In this document: positions 1 through 8,897 of the stretch, piece after piece | How positions within the stretch are numbered: position 1 is the first letter of the stretch | Layout: each line of letters starts with the position of its first letter | Assembly: GCF_001908375.1 (NCBI RefSeq) | Contig: NZ_CP017244.1 | Location: forward strand, 2,046,001 to 2,110,000 | DNA length: 64,000 bases | Source of the DNA: Rhizobium etli 8C-3 | GTDB lineage: Bacteria > Pseudomonadota > Alphaproteobacteria > Rhizobiales > Rhizobiaceae | Direction of reading: 5' to 3' | Translations under genes and position numbers: made by a program | The notes under the pieces: model-generated | Databases searched by the model: none | Seen by the model: the letters and a program-made list of their open reading frames with translations, nothing else | What the model was told of the DNA's origin: nothing

Positions 1-163
1 AACCGGACTCGCCGATGATGCACAAGATCTCTCCGCGCTTTAGATTGAACGAGATATTCTCGACAGCGAATGCCCGCTCCATCCCTTTCGGAAGGCTGAT
101 ACTCAGGCCGCGCACGGAGAGCGCCACCTCGTTCGCGCCCAAAGTCTGGATGCTGGCGGTCAT
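1..163 (-). CDS. ABC transporter ATP-binding protein, N-terminus (partial, runs off the window)
   Basis: The reverse strand encodes the first 54 residues of an ATP-binding subunit of the peptide/opine/nickel importer type. It would power substrate uptake at the inner membrane. Visible are the first beta-strands (EVALSVRGLSISL), an AVENISFNLKRGEILCIIG segment and the start of the Walker A loop (GESG), which is cut by the window edge. The ATG at 163 is preceded by a strong GGAGGA site 8 bases upstream. It is divergent from the amine-catabolism genes that follow and may import their substrate; that link is inference. Confidence 0.85.
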   Translation of the reverse strand, partial: MTASIQTLGANEVALSVRGLSISLPKGMERAFAVENISFNLKRGEILCIIGESG

Positions 164-1031
164 CGAGTTATCCTCCAATTCACCGCAGACGCTGCGGCAG
201 CGCCCCTTGTGGGGAACAGCATAAGCTCTAATTATCCACGCACTGACTCAGACTGTCGATTTTCTTACCGAAGCATCCGGGACGCTTCAGGTGGAGCGGC
301 AGTTCCGTGTCTCCTCCAGGCGTGAAGCCGTTGATCGACATCTTTTGATCGACATCTTTGATTGCCGTGTTGCCGTGTCTTGCAAAGTTGTCCCCGCTTG
401 GCGAGCTGCTCTGCGATCACATGACATGCCACGGACTGATGAGAGTAGTATCAACTTCTGCTGCCGAAGGAGTCACCGAATTACGCGGCCGCAACAGCAT
501 GAAATTCCAAAATGGTCGGCGCCTTCAGCACATTCTGGGGCCCAATTCGCCAGCTTTCTGTGCAGCACGGAGTTCCACGCGTGCCCTGTGGCGTGCGGGT
601 ATCCAACTGCAAACACGTGATAATTCGGCGATTCCGCGGTTTTCGAAGATTGTCGGATTGCTGCTCTGGAATGAAGGGGCGGAAAACGCACCCCAACAGA
701 CACGCTCGCAAGGCAGCTTTGGGCTTCTCCCTTCCCTAACGCAATGGTGGGAGGGCCAATTTTTCATCTCAAACGTGCCTCCTGAGCGTCCCACCGGCTG
801 CCTTTGTCCCCTGCAACGTTGTGTCGTTCCCCTTAGGGTGCTATCGGAACGGTGTAACCGAGGGTTCCGTGCTGCCGTACCTTCAATTTCGGCGGAAGAT
901 TTCGAATTGGCACCGCTAATCAGTCAAAGATGCCGATCTTCGTATGCCAGTATGAACCCGTGATGCGAAGCGGGCGACCAATATGTTGGCCGCGCCTTTG
1001 CTGGTCCGGCGAACGGAGCAAAAGAGATCCT
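164..1031. other. Intergenic region, no supported gene
   Basis: This is an 868-base stretch between the divergent ABC transporter gene and the acetyltransferase. Several short open frames exist on both strands, but none has a recognisable family or a good ribosome-binding site. It contains a 14-base tandem repeat at 331-358 and should also hold the promoters for both flanking genes. Confidence 0.5.
331..358. repeat. 14-bp tandem repeat, two perfect copies
   Basis: The unit TTGATCGACATCTT occurs twice head to tail at 331-344 and 345-358. It lies in a non-coding stretch between divergent genes. Its role is unknown; it could be a slippage duplication or a paired binding site. Confidence 0.7.
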
Positions 1032-1907
1032 ATGCCAAAGTCAGTGCGGCTCAAGTCATTCGAATTGGTTGCCCGAGACATCGCTGACGTAGATGTCGAA
1101 TCGCTCCATGCTTTGACAGTTGCGGTTGGCTGGCCTCATCGGCCCAAAGACTGGGATTGGTTGAGGAAGTTGGGTCGCGGCTACGCGGTAGTGGATGGCA
1201 TCGGCCGTGTTTTCGGAAGCGCTATGTGGTTTCCTTATGGCGAAGACTTTGCCACGATAGGGTTGGTAATAACCACACCGCGCGCGCAGGCTCAAGGCAA
1301 CGGCCGCTGGCTCATGGAGCAGGTCTTCGAGCAATGCCGCGGCCGCGATCTGGGTCTCAACTCTACCCGAGCTTCCCATAACCTCTATGTCTCCCTCGGC
1401 TTCAGGAACGAAGCCACTGTCTGCATGTATCAGGGGCTGGTCGCGGACTCGCTTCCCAATTTGCCAGCGCTTAAAGGTGAACTGATCGAACCTCCGGCGG
1501 AAACTCTCGAGGAGCTTATTGAGCTGGACACGCAAGCATTTGGATCCAGACGTGAGGAGTTGATCAAGGCGCTCGAACCAATTTCGACGATCCGCGCTCT
1601 GAATCGCGGCGGGCGGATCGTTGGGTACTCGATGTGCAGGGAATTCGGGCGCGGCCACGTGATTGGCCCCGTGGTTGCCAGCAATGACGAGGATGCGCTC
1701 CATCTCACCGCCATCCACCTTGAAGATCTAAAGGGACAGTTCGCGCGTGTCGACACGCGGGAGACAGGGCCGGTCGCCGACTTTCTTCAGACATGCGACC
1801 TGCGAGTGGCGGAAAGGGTTACGACAATGTCGAAGGGGCGGGTCCTGCTTAACCGGATGTCCGGCCAGCCTTGGATCTATGGTTTGGCTGGTCATGCACT
1901 TGGATAG
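1032..1907 (+). CDS. Two-domain GNAT family N-acetyltransferase
   Basis: A 291-residue protein. The N-terminal half is a GNAT fold with the acetyl-CoA loop QAQGNG at residues 86-91, after a TIGLVIT strand. The C-terminal half (about 150-290) resembles the second domain of YitH-like acetyltransferases. It probably acetylates a small amine in the cytoplasm. An upstream in-frame ATG at 930 would add 34 poorly conserved-looking residues; I prefer the ATG at 1032 although its ribosome-binding site is weak. It sits just before an amine oxidase-like gene and the kinase/phospho-lyase locus, which suggests a substrate in the same amine pathway (inference). Confidence 0.8.
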   Translation: MPKSVRLKSFELVARDIADVDVESLHALTVAVGWPHRPKDWDWLRKLGRGYAVVDGIGRVFGSAMWFPYGEDFATIGLVITTPRAQAQGNGRWLMEQVFEQCRGRDLGLNSTRASHNLYVSLGFRNEATVCMYQGLVADSLPNLPALKGELIEPPAETLEELIELDTQAFGSRREELIKALEPISTIRALNRGGRIVGYSMCREFGRGHVIGPVVASNDEDALHLTAIHLEDLKGQFARVDTRETGPVADFLQTCDLRVAERVTTMSKGRVLLNRMSGQPWIYGLAGHALG

Positions 1908-1932
1908 GTCGCCGAAGATCCTCAAGACACAC

Positions 1933-1971
1933 AAGACGTTCTCATAGCCTGACCCGTTTAAGACGTTCTCA
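1933..1971. repeat. 12-bp direct repeat upstream of the FAD oxidoreductase
   Basis: AAGACGTTCTCA occurs at 1933-1944 and again at 1960-1971, with 27 bases between starts. It lies in the 200-base gap before the FAD oxidoreductase gene and could be a paired regulator site. No regulator can be assigned from sequence. Confidence 0.6.
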
Positions 1972-2108
1972 CTTGAGTTCGAGCTGATCTACCCTGTCTC
2001 GAGACGCGATCTGGAATTGCGCCCGGGCTGCGCCTATGAGCGAAAAGTCCAGCTCGGTACACGGCGCTCCGGAGACGCGCGAAAGCTCGAAAATGCAAAG
2101 GAATAACC

Positions 2109-3443
2109 ATGCCCGTCGACGTTCAGAAAGTAGCTGACAGCGCCTCTTTCCCCTCTCAGGTCGATGTCGTGGTGATTGGGGCTGGGATCGTCGGCACCTG
2201 CACCGCCTATGAACTCGCCCGTAAGGGAGTGTCGGTCGCCCTTCTCGAAAAGGGCATCGTCGCTGGCGAGCAATCAAGTCGTAACTGGGGATGGGTCCGC
2301 CAGCAAAACCGCGACATCCATGAACTGGCTCTTGCAATGTACAGTTTACGGCGCTGGGAGGAACTAGGTTCCGAGATCGGCCGCGATCTCGGGTTTCGTC
2401 GGAGCGGGATTCTTTACTGCACGAAGAATGAAGCAGACGTCGCTCGATGGGCAAAGTGGGGCGAGACCGCACGCCTTCAGGGCTTCCACAGTCAGATACT
2501 CAGCGCATCCGAGGCAAACGAGCGGGCTTCAGGCGGCACGTCCTCTTGGCTCGGCGGAGTCTGGTCTCCGAGCGATGGGCGGGCTGAGCCCAGCCTCGCC
2601 GTACCCGCCATCGCGGAGGCGGCGAAAGAAAATGGCGTGTCGCTTCATCAGAACTGCGCCGTTCGCGGGCTCGAAATTTCTAACGGCCGGGTAGCTGGGG
2701 TGTGGACAGAACGGGGACTTGTGAAAGCGAGCACTGTTGTTTGCGCCGGTGGGGCGTGGGCATCCCGCTTTTCCAACCGCTATGGGATCGAACTTCCAGT
2801 CGCCAACATTGCTGGAACCGCAGTTAAGACTACTCCGGCCCCAGAAGTGATCAAAGCCGGATGCCTTTCGGCTTCGAACTTCGTGTTGCGGCGTCGGATT
2901 GATGGCTGCTATGCGCTGGCCGTCCCGGGGCACGGTACGCTCGACATCACGCCGCGCGGGATGCGATACGCATTCAAATTCTACCAGATGTATCGCAGCA
3001 AGATCGGCAAGAAGCTCAAATACCGCCTAAACAGCAGCTTCTGGAGCGGACCCGACGCGTTCGGAGGATGGGAGAACGATGAGATCTCGCCATTTGAAAG
3101 GAACCGCATTCTTGACCCAACGCCTGACGCCGAACTCGTCGAACGCGCCGTAAAGAACCTTGAAAGCGAGTACCCTGCCTTGAAAGGTATTAGGGTCGAT
3201 CGCGCATGGGGAGGACTCATCGATACCTCACCGGATCTCGTCCCGGTCATTTCGACAGTGGAGCAGCTGCCCGGTTACGTGATAGCCGCGGGATTCAGTG
3301 GTCACGGGTTCGCAATCGGGCCAGGCGCTGGCCGCCTGGTCAGCGAGATCGTGATGAACGAAACGCCGATCACAGATATCTCGCCCTACCGGCTAAGCCG
3401 CTTCACAGATGGTTCGGCGATCCGACGTCCCGAAATGATGTAA
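2109..3443 (+). CDS. FAD-dependent oxidoreductase, DAO (D-amino acid/amine oxidase) family
   Basis: A 444-residue flavoprotein. The Rossmann dinucleotide loop GAGIVG is at residues 24-29, followed by an acidic LLEKG turn, and the C-terminus carries the family's AAGFSGHGFAIGPGAG flavin-binding segment. Members oxidise the C-N bond of amino acids or amines to an imine. The SSRNWGWVRQQNRD stretch near residue 58 is typical of the branch found in amine and opine catabolic clusters. The ATG at 2109 has AAGGA upstream. It lies with ABC, GNAT, kinase and phospho-lyase genes, so an amine or hydroxy-amino-acid substrate is likely, but the actual substrate cannot be read from sequence. Confidence 0.88.
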   Translation: MPVDVQKVADSASFPSQVDVVVIGAGIVGTCTAYELARKGVSVALLEKGIVAGEQSSRNWGWVRQQNRDIHELALAMYSLRRWEELGSEIGRDLGFRRSGILYCTKNEADVARWAKWGETARLQGFHSQILSASEANERASGGTSSWLGGVWSPSDGRAEPSLAVPAIAEAAKENGVSLHQNCAVRGLEISNGRVAGVWTERGLVKASTVVCAGGAWASRFSNRYGIELPVANIAGTAVKTTPAPEVIKAGCLSASNFVLRRRIDGCYALAVPGHGTLDITPRGMRYAFKFYQMYRSKIGKKLKYRLNSSFWSGPDAFGGWENDEISPFERNRILDPTPDAELVERAVKNLESEYPALKGIRVDRAWGGLIDTSPDLVPVISTVEQLPGYVIAAGFSGHGFAIGPGAGRLVSEIVMNETPITDISPYRLSRFTDGSAIRRPEMM

Positions 3444-3925
3444 GCGGCTGGCGTGGTAGGAATATAGTTCGTTCATGCCGCTTAACAACGATCAGTGTTG
3501 CATGAGGCCGGCCGCATAGGCATCTCGCGTGTCGAACATTGAATAGTTCAGGCTGGATGCATATGACCGCTGGCAGGTGGTTCCCAATCGCGGAAAGAGA
3601 CACGGATACCTGTCCGCTGATAATGTCCATTCCGAGTTGATTGCCGTGCTGGTGGCCGTCATAGACGGCGAGCCACATGTCCAGTCGTTAGATGGGGGAC
3701 GAAGGTTGCCGCGCCGGCTTTTGCGGCCGAGGCGCCCTCTGGCTCAGCGATGCTCACCGGCATACGCCGGTGCCACCGGCAAAGAAGCGGGAAATGCGCC
3801 AGCTTGTGCTGAATTCAGTGTAGACACGGAACTCCTTTGCTGAATGACCCGGCATTCCTCGAACGCCGGTAGAGCACTCGTGCGGAGGGGGTCCTGAAGG
3901 ACATGCGTGCTTCCCTTCGAACGGC
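3444..3925. other. Convergent intergenic region with hairpin and repeat copy
   Basis: No gene is supported between the convergent FAD oxidoreductase and HAD genes. A perfect 7-bp hairpin (CACCGGC, loop ATAC, GCCGGTG) lies at 3755-3772 without a T tract. One copy of a 54-base diverged direct repeat lies at 3803-3856. Confidence 0.5.
3803..3856. repeat. Diverged 54-bp direct repeat, copy 1 (partner at 8778-8831)
   Basis: It matches 8778-8831 at about 44 of 54 positions, with two strongly conserved blocks: CTTGTGCTGAATTCA and CTTTGCTGAATGACC. Each copy lies within 160 bases of one HAD paralogue. The reverse strand of both copies reads as a similar short peptide (HSAK....EFST), so it could be a relic of a coding sequence or of an element end. 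Confidence 0.65.
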
Positions 3926-3952
3926 AAAAAGCGGGGCGAATAAACCGCCCCG
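3926..3952 (-). terminator. Rho-independent terminator of the first HAD gene
   Basis: Read on the reverse strand, a 7-bp GC stem (CGGGGCG/CGCCCCG, 3932-3938 with 3946-3952) has a 7-base loop and is followed directly by TTTTT (3926-3930). It lies 56 bases after the stop codon of the HAD gene ending at 4008. Confidence 0.75.
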
Positions 3953-4007
3953 GTTTCGTAAGTCGCAACAGCACCTGGGCGCTAGATTAAGCGCGCTTGA
4001 GAGCTGG

Positions 4008-4676
4008 CTACAGTCCAACAGCGGCAGATAGCCCGCTGATATCCTTGATCTCAGTGTATTCGTAGAAGGGATTGGCCGGCTCATGGCCGCGGTTGACCCA
4101 GACCTTGCTCTTGATACCCAGATCATACGCGGTCATCAGGTCGTAGCGGAAGGATGAGGACACATGAGTGATGTCTTCGGGCCTGCAGCCGAGCTTGTCG
4201 AGCATGTATTCGAAGCCCTTCATCAGAGGTTTGTATGCCCCCACTTCTTCAGCCGTGATCACCATATGGATCGGCGCGCCCAGCTTTTCGACGTTCGACA
4301 TAATCAGGCTGTTCATGGAGTTCGACAGGATGACCAGCGGAATTTCTTTGGCCACCCTGGACAGGCCGGCCGGGACGTCCGGGTGCGGACCCCAGGTTGG
4401 CACTTCGTTATAGATGCGTTGCGCATCTTCCGGTTTGAACGCGATACCGATGCGTTTGCAGCTGCGTTCGATGGAATTGTGCACCACTTCGAGGAAAGGT
4501 TTCCATGGCCCTAGCACCTCATCAAGGCGATACCCTCTAAAAGCCTCGATGAACGCGGCCATCGCTTCTGGAGAGAGGCGCTCGCCGTAGACGCGTCGCG
4601 CAGCACCGGCCATGTCGAAATTGGTGAGCGTGCCGTAACAGTCGAAGGTGACGTATTTCGGTCGAAATTGAGTCAT
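4008..4676 (-). CDS. HAD-superfamily hydrolase, haloacid dehalogenase type II-like (copy 1)
   Basis: A 222-residue soluble enzyme of the L-2-haloacid dehalogenase branch. HAD motif I is FDCYGTL with nucleophile Asp12; motif II Ser118 (LVILSNS); Lys149 in AYKP; and the SSSFRYD loop (173-179). The ATG at 4676 is supported by GGAAGGA nine bases upstream and by the identical length of its paralogue at 8898-9566; an upstream extension to 5015 has no family similarity. It is transcribed divergently from the kinase at 5234. The family either hydrolyses a C-halogen or C-O bond or removes phosphate. In this context a phosphatase or side-product role in an amine phosphorylation pathway is as likely as true dehalogenation. 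Confidence 0.85.
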   Translation of the reverse strand: MTQFRPKYVTFDCYGTLTNFDMAGAARRVYGERLSPEAMAAFIEAFRGYRLDEVLGPWKPFLEVVHNSIERSCKRIGIAFKPEDAQRIYNEVPTWGPHPDVPAGLSRVAKEIPLVILSNSMNSLIMSNVEKLGAPIHMVITAEEVGAYKPLMKGFEYMLDKLGCRPEDITHVSSSFRYDLMTAYDLGIKSKVWVNRGHEPANPFYEYTEIKDISGLSAAVGL

Positions 4677-5233
4677 GGCGTGTATTCCTTCCAATTTGAG
4701 GGCACAGCGTGCCGATCGAGGGTCATCGTAGTGAGCATGCCGCCTGCCTAAAGAGGTCGTGGTGCCGATAGACCGCAATGCGGCATCGACACAAATACCT
4801 GTGCGAGTCGGTCTCTGATCAGTTTCATTTCCTCTGCCTCTTTCGATATCGGGCCAGCCCAACCAGGTGGAGCACGCCAAATCGCTTGCTGCATTCCGCC
4901 CAGTGGAAACACACTGGCATAATTTTGAGGCGCTGGCAACATATTGTCCAACAATTATTGAGAAGTCCATCGCCTTGGCATTTTCCGACGGCTTGCACAC
5001 GTCGCGGTCAAACAAACGATGAGTACTTTATTATATGATTGTATTTCTTCAGTTTTATTAGTCACGGCATCAAGCCATTCTTCACGACACCCAAGCATCG
5101 CCCGGCAGGAAAAAGTGTCCAAAGCAGCAAAACATTTCCAGTAATAGAAGAAATTGTTGTACAAAAAATAGAATGTGGGATACTGACGCCATCGAGCTGC
5201 CCATTCTCGGGGCGGGATCTGAATGAGTTGAAG
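4677..5233. promoter_or_regulatory. Divergent promoter region between HAD copy 1 and kinase copy 1
   Basis: A 557-base gap, notably AT-rich at 5020-5170, unlike the surrounding coding DNA. It must drive the HAD gene leftwards and the kinase/phospho-lyase/GntR operon rightwards. It contains the candidate GntR operator at 4943-4955. Open frames in it have no recognisable family. Confidence 0.6.
4943..4955. promoter_or_regulatory. Candidate operator for the FCD-type GntR regulator
   Basis: The palindrome ATTGT-CCA-ACAAT fits the TNGTNNNACNA pattern described for FadR/FCD-subfamily GntR repressors. It lies between the divergent HAD and kinase genes, and the GntR gene is the last gene of the rightward operon. 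Assignment is by pattern and position only. Confidence 0.5.
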
Positions 5234-6298
5234 ATGGATCACAAGCATCAGCCTATGCCAGCCCGTGGCCCGGAGTTTTCCGAGGCCTGCCATCCCGTGG
5301 GGGCTGCGGAAGCCGAAGATATCGCCGAGCGGCTCTACGGCGCGCGTGGATCGGCCAAGCGCTTTGAAACCGAGAAAGACGACACGTTCCTCCTCGACTG
5401 CGCGGACCGGGGGAAGTTTGTGCTAAAGATCGCTCATCCTTCCGAGCGGGTGGATGAGCTCGGTTTCCAGGTCGCACTGATGCGTCATCTTGAGCAACGG
5501 GCACCTGACCTTCCCGTCCCCCGTGCAATTCGCGACCTTGCCGGCTCGGAATTGCCTATCGTCACCACTAGGGCCGGCGAGCGGCGCGTGGTGCGGCTCA
5601 TCACCTTCCTCCCCGGTACTCCGCTCGACCGGACATCTGCCACGGCCCCACAGCGCGAACGGATCGGCGAAATCCTGGCGAAGCTGCGTTATGCGATGGC
5701 CGACTTCTCGCATCCCGCAGACGGCCGGACTGTGGCATGGGACGTCACCCATCTTCTTGATCTCACCGATCTCTTAAGCTTCATCCCGGTGGGCGGCAAA
5801 CGAGCCTGGACCCTCCGCGCGCTCGAGCGGTTTGCCGATATCAAACCGAGCCTCGACTTATGCCGGCGGCAGGTGCTCCACAACGACTTCAATACGTCTA
5901 ACCTGGTCGTCGATCAGGCCCGCCCGCAGTTTCTGACCGGCGTCATCGATTTTGGCGACGCCGTCCGTACCGCCATTGCCGTTGATGTCTCCACGGCATT
6001 GATGAACCAGATGCCAAAAACTTTCGACCATGCAAACCGGCGTGACCTGTTTGACGAACCGCGCGACGTCCTGCGCGGCTATCTCCGCAACGCCGAATTG
6101 ACGGACGAGGAGCTCCGCCTCATCCCTTTCTTGTCGATGGGCCGTCTTGCGGTTCGGGCGCTGCTGACGTGCTGGCGCGCCCAAATCTTCCCCGAGAATA
6201 GCCGCTATATCATGCGCAATACCGAAGCCGGCTGGGCCCACCTCGAATGGTTCCACTCGATTTCGACAGCCCAAATATCCGATCTTCTGAAACGATAG
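5234..6298 (+). CDS. APH/hydroxylysine kinase-like phosphotransferase (copy 1)
   Basis: A 354-residue kinase of the aminoglycoside phosphotransferase/choline kinase fold. The catalytic loop HNDFNTSN starts at His216 (Asp218 as the base) and the metal-binding DFGD is at Asp239. The C-terminal residues RALLTCWRAQIFPENSRYIMRN fit the hydroxylysine/ethanolamine kinase-like branch paired with phospho-lyases. The expected reaction is ATP-dependent phosphorylation of the hydroxyl of an amino alcohol. I take the ATG at 5234; an in-frame ATG at 5039 would add 65 residues from AT-rich promoter-like DNA. The next gene starts 8 bases after the stop, so the two are co-transcribed and probably act in sequence. 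Confidence 0.85.
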   Translation: MDHKHQPMPARGPEFSEACHPVGAAEAEDIAERLYGARGSAKRFETEKDDTFLLDCADRGKFVLKIAHPSERVDELGFQVALMRHLEQRAPDLPVPRAIRDLAGSELPIVTTRAGERRVVRLITFLPGTPLDRTSATAPQRERIGEILAKLRYAMADFSHPADGRTVAWDVTHLLDLTDLLSFIPVGGKRAWTLRALERFADIKPSLDLCRRQVLHNDFNTSNLVVDQARPQFLTGVIDFGDAVRTAIAVDVSTALMNQMPKTFDHANRRDLFDEPRDVLRGYLRNAELTDEELRLIPFLSMGRLAVRALLTCWRAQIFPENSRYIMRNTEAGWAHLEWFHSISTAQISDLLKR

Positions 6299-6306
6299 GA
6301 ACCCGA

Positions 6307-7677
6307 ATGTCCAAGCAAGCGACTACCCTGCCCAAGGGCTTCCGCGGCGATATGCCAAATGGCTTCAACCCTATGGATACGTCTCATCTCACAAGAGAAG
6401 AACTGGACCATGTCACCCGGCGGCAAAGGCTGCTCGGGCCCGCTTACCGCCTCTTCTACAAGTCGCCCGTTGAGATCTCCCGTGGAAAGGGTGTCTTCCT
6501 CTATGACAAGCACGGCAACGAATATCTCGACGCTTACAACAACGTGGTTTCGCTGGGTCACTCTCACCCGCGTGTCGTCGAGGCGATCCAGAAGCAGCTC
6601 GAGTTACTCTGTACTCACACGCGATACATGCAGGAACCCCTGCTGGATTATGCCGAAGCTCTGATCAGTACGTTCGGTGGCGAGCTCGGCCGAAGCGGAT
6701 GCGCGATGTTCACCTGCACCGGGTCGGAAGCCAACGATCTCGCCTTGCGGATCGCGCGTTACCACACACGCAAGACCAGCGTCATCGTCACGGCCGAAGC
6801 CTATCACGGCAACAGCGGAGCGGTGGCGGCAATCTCGCCGTCGCTCGGGAAGAAGTCGGCCCTCGATCCCTATCTTCGCACAGTTGCAGCGCCTGATTCC
6901 TACCGCCTCCCCGTCGAGGAAATTGGCCGGCGGATGGCGGAGGATGTCGCGCGGCAGATCGCTGATCTGGAGCGGCATGGAAGCGGCCTGGCCGCCTTCA
7001 TAGCGGACTCAGTCTTCTCCTCCGATGGTCTCTACGTCGATCCGACGGACGTATTGGCGCCCGTCGCGGAAGTGGTGCGCAAGGCGGGCGGCCTGTTCAT
7101 CGCCGACGAGGTGCAATCGGGATTCGGACGGACCGGCACCCATTTTTGGGGCCACCAGCGTCACAAAGTCGATCCGGACATCGTCACCATGGGCAAGCCC
7201 ATGGGTAACGGCTATCCCGTTGCCGGCATCGTCCTGCGGCCCGAACTCGTCGCAGAATTCGGATCCAGCATGCGCTATTTCAACACGTTTGGCGGCAACT
7301 CCGTCGCTATCGCGGCTGCAAGCGCCGTGCTCGACACAATCCTCGAAGAGGGCCTATTGGACAACGCCACCAAGATCGGGGGCGAAATCCTCGCAGGGCT
7401 CCGGGACCTACAAACGAAATATGAATTCGTCGGAGATGTTCGCGGGGCCGGCCTTTATTTCGCTGTCGAACTCGTCAAGGATAGAGACCGCAAAACGCCG
7501 GACATGGATCGTGCGCTAGGGGTCGTCAACGCCTTGCGCGATCGGCGCATCCTCATTTCAGCGACCGGGGCGGACGCGCATATCCTGAAGATCAGGCCTC
7601 CGCTCATCTTCACATCCTCAAACGCGGCGCGTCTGATCGAGGGCGTCGACGAGGCGCTTCGGTCAGTGCAGATCTAG
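6307..7677 (+). CDS. Class III aminotransferase-fold ammonio-phospholyase-like enzyme (copy 1)
   Basis: A 456-residue PLP enzyme. PLP lysine Lys297 lies in VTMGKPMGNGYP, the signature of the ethanolamine-phosphate/5-phosphohydroxylysine phospho-lyase branch rather than of ordinary transaminases. YLDAYNNVVSLGHSHP and TGSEANDLALRIAR also match that branch. Such enzymes eliminate ammonia and phosphate from a phosphorylated amino alcohol to give an aldehyde. The ATG at 6307 has AGGA upstream and follows the partner kinase by 8 bases; an upstream in-frame ATG at 6247 overlaps the kinase. The pairing mirrors the human hydroxylysine kinase/phospho-lyase pair. The exact substrate (ethanolamine, hydroxylysine or an analogue) is not determined. 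Confidence 0.88.
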   Translation: MSKQATTLPKGFRGDMPNGFNPMDTSHLTREELDHVTRRQRLLGPAYRLFYKSPVEISRGKGVFLYDKHGNEYLDAYNNVVSLGHSHPRVVEAIQKQLELLCTHTRYMQEPLLDYAEALISTFGGELGRSGCAMFTCTGSEANDLALRIARYHTRKTSVIVTAEAYHGNSGAVAAISPSLGKKSALDPYLRTVAAPDSYRLPVEEIGRRMAEDVARQIADLERHGSGLAAFIADSVFSSDGLYVDPTDVLAPVAEVVRKAGGLFIADEVQSGFGRTGTHFWGHQRHKVDPDIVTMGKPMGNGYPVAGIVLRPELVAEFGSSMRYFNTFGGNSVAIAAASAVLDTILEEGLLDNATKIGGEILAGLRDLQTKYEFVGDVRGAGLYFAVELVKDRDRKTPDMDRALGVVNALRDRRILISATGADAHILKIRPPLIFTSSNAARLIEGVDEALRSVQI

Positions 7678-7825
7678 GATCCGCCGCTATGCCAGTTGCG
7701 CGACGCAAATATCATCTCTCTTGCCCTGCGCCGCCGCATGTGGCGTAGGTACAAGGACGAATTCAACGAGCAATGCCAGAGCCATGCCGCCGCTGCACAC
7801 CAAGAACCAAACCGAAGATAGTAGG

Positions 7826-8467
7826 ATGAATGTCGAGCCCTCGCCCGCCAGCGCGGTGGAAATCCTGACCCACGCTTTGCGAAGGCGCATACTGTCAGGT
7901 GATTTTCGACCCGGCGAGTTCCTCCGCGATGTGAAAATGTGCGAGGAGCATTCGACCTCGCGGCACACATTCCGTACTGCAGCCCAGGTGCTCGTCACGC
8001 AGGGCTTGCTTCGTCAGATACCGAACCGAGGCTTTGTAGTACCCGAATTCGGGCCCGACGATATTGTCGATATCACACGCGTGCGCGGGACCATCGAGGG
8101 CGAGGCCATTCGTCTGATCGTGCTGACGGGTGTCATCCCATCTCAGGCATTAGAGGCAGTCGAAGTTATGCACAGGTCGACGTTATCCTCCGACAGATCC
8201 CTGTTGGTAGCTGCCGACCGTGACTTCCACCGAGCGATCGTCGCCGCTAGCGGCAGCGCTCGGCTAAAGCGAACCTATTCAGACCTCGAGGGCGAGATCG
8301 AGCTTCTCCTCGCACAGCGGCAGGATTTCTACGGCACTGCCGAAGAAATGGCGGAAGAACACGAGCGGCTCATCAACAGCTTGAGGAGCCGCCACTACGA
8401 TACGGCACGGGAAGCGTTTAAGGAGCACTGGGAAGATCTCCAGATCAAATTGCTAGATCAACGCTGA
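7826..8467 (+). CDS. GntR-family transcriptional regulator, FCD subfamily
   Basis: A 213-residue regulator. The N-terminal winged helix covers residues 1-70 (ILSGDFRPGEFL, then RHTFRTAAQVLVTQGLL and the RGFVVPE wing). The C-terminal FCD ligand domain has the metal-site residues DRDFHRAIVAAS and EEHERLINSL. FCD regulators bind small acids or amines and usually repress an adjacent catabolic operon. It follows the phospho-lyase gene by 148 bases on the same strand. The ATG at 7826 is close to GTAGG; an in-frame ATG at 7784 is an alternative. It is the only regulator in the amine locus and probably controls both half-clusters. Confidence 0.85.
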   Translation: MNVEPSPASAVEILTHALRRRILSGDFRPGEFLRDVKMCEEHSTSRHTFRTAAQVLVTQGLLRQIPNRGFVVPEFGPDDIVDITRVRGTIEGEAIRLIVLTGVIPSQALEAVEVMHRSTLSSDRSLLVAADRDFHRAIVAASGSARLKRTYSDLEGEIELLLAQRQDFYGTAEEMAEEHERLINSLRSRHYDTAREAFKEHWEDLQIKLLDQR

Positions 8468-8777
8468 TCAACGCTCCCCTGAGAACCTGTCAGCTCCGAC
8501 GGATACCCGCCAAGCAGCACTGAGGGTGTCGTGCCACCGGTAGACGCGCAGCAATCACCATCTCCAATGCTTCTTCTCCGGACCCACCAGAGCCTTCCTC
8601 GTCCTGACGCAGCCTGGTCCGCCACTTCCCGGGAGGTCACCCATGCCGTGCGACGTGCCTCCTACGTCTATGGACACATGGCCGAATATGCGTCGCTTGC
8701 TTAGGGCCCGGCTTTGAATGACGGCACGCTGCGTACCAATCGCCTCAACGCGGCAGACACGTGGCTTGTTGCGCAAC

Positions 8778-8831
8778 CTTGTGCTGAATTCATCGCAGAC
8801 AAGACGCTGCTTTGCTGAATGACCACGCATT
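8778..8831. repeat. Diverged 54-bp direct repeat, copy 2 (partner at 3803-3856)
   Basis: Same orientation as copy 1 and about 81% identical by eye. It lies 66 bases before the start codon of the second HAD gene. The remainder of 8468-8897 shows no gene. Confidence 0.65.
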
Positions 8832-8897
8832 GCAGCACATTCTGCCAGGAAGATGTGACTATGCTTAGTCGAACTTGAGATCAAAGGGGTCAGGAAC

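Noticed and set aside
358..963. 201-codon open frame in the first intergenic region
   Set aside because: No domain, no ribosome-binding site, unusual composition, and several competing frames on both strands.
1056..1718. 220-codon frame antisense to the acetyltransferase
   Set aside because: No motifs; the GNAT motifs on the forward strand explain the region.
3755..3772. CACCGGC-ATAC-GCCGGTG hairpin as a terminator of the FAD oxidoreductase
   Set aside because: It lies over 300 bases after the stop and has no T tract on either strand.
5039..5233. N-terminal extension of kinase copy 1 from an upstream ATG
   Set aside because: The DNA is AT-rich and promoter-like and the peptide has no resemblance to the kinase family; the ATG at 5234 fits family length.
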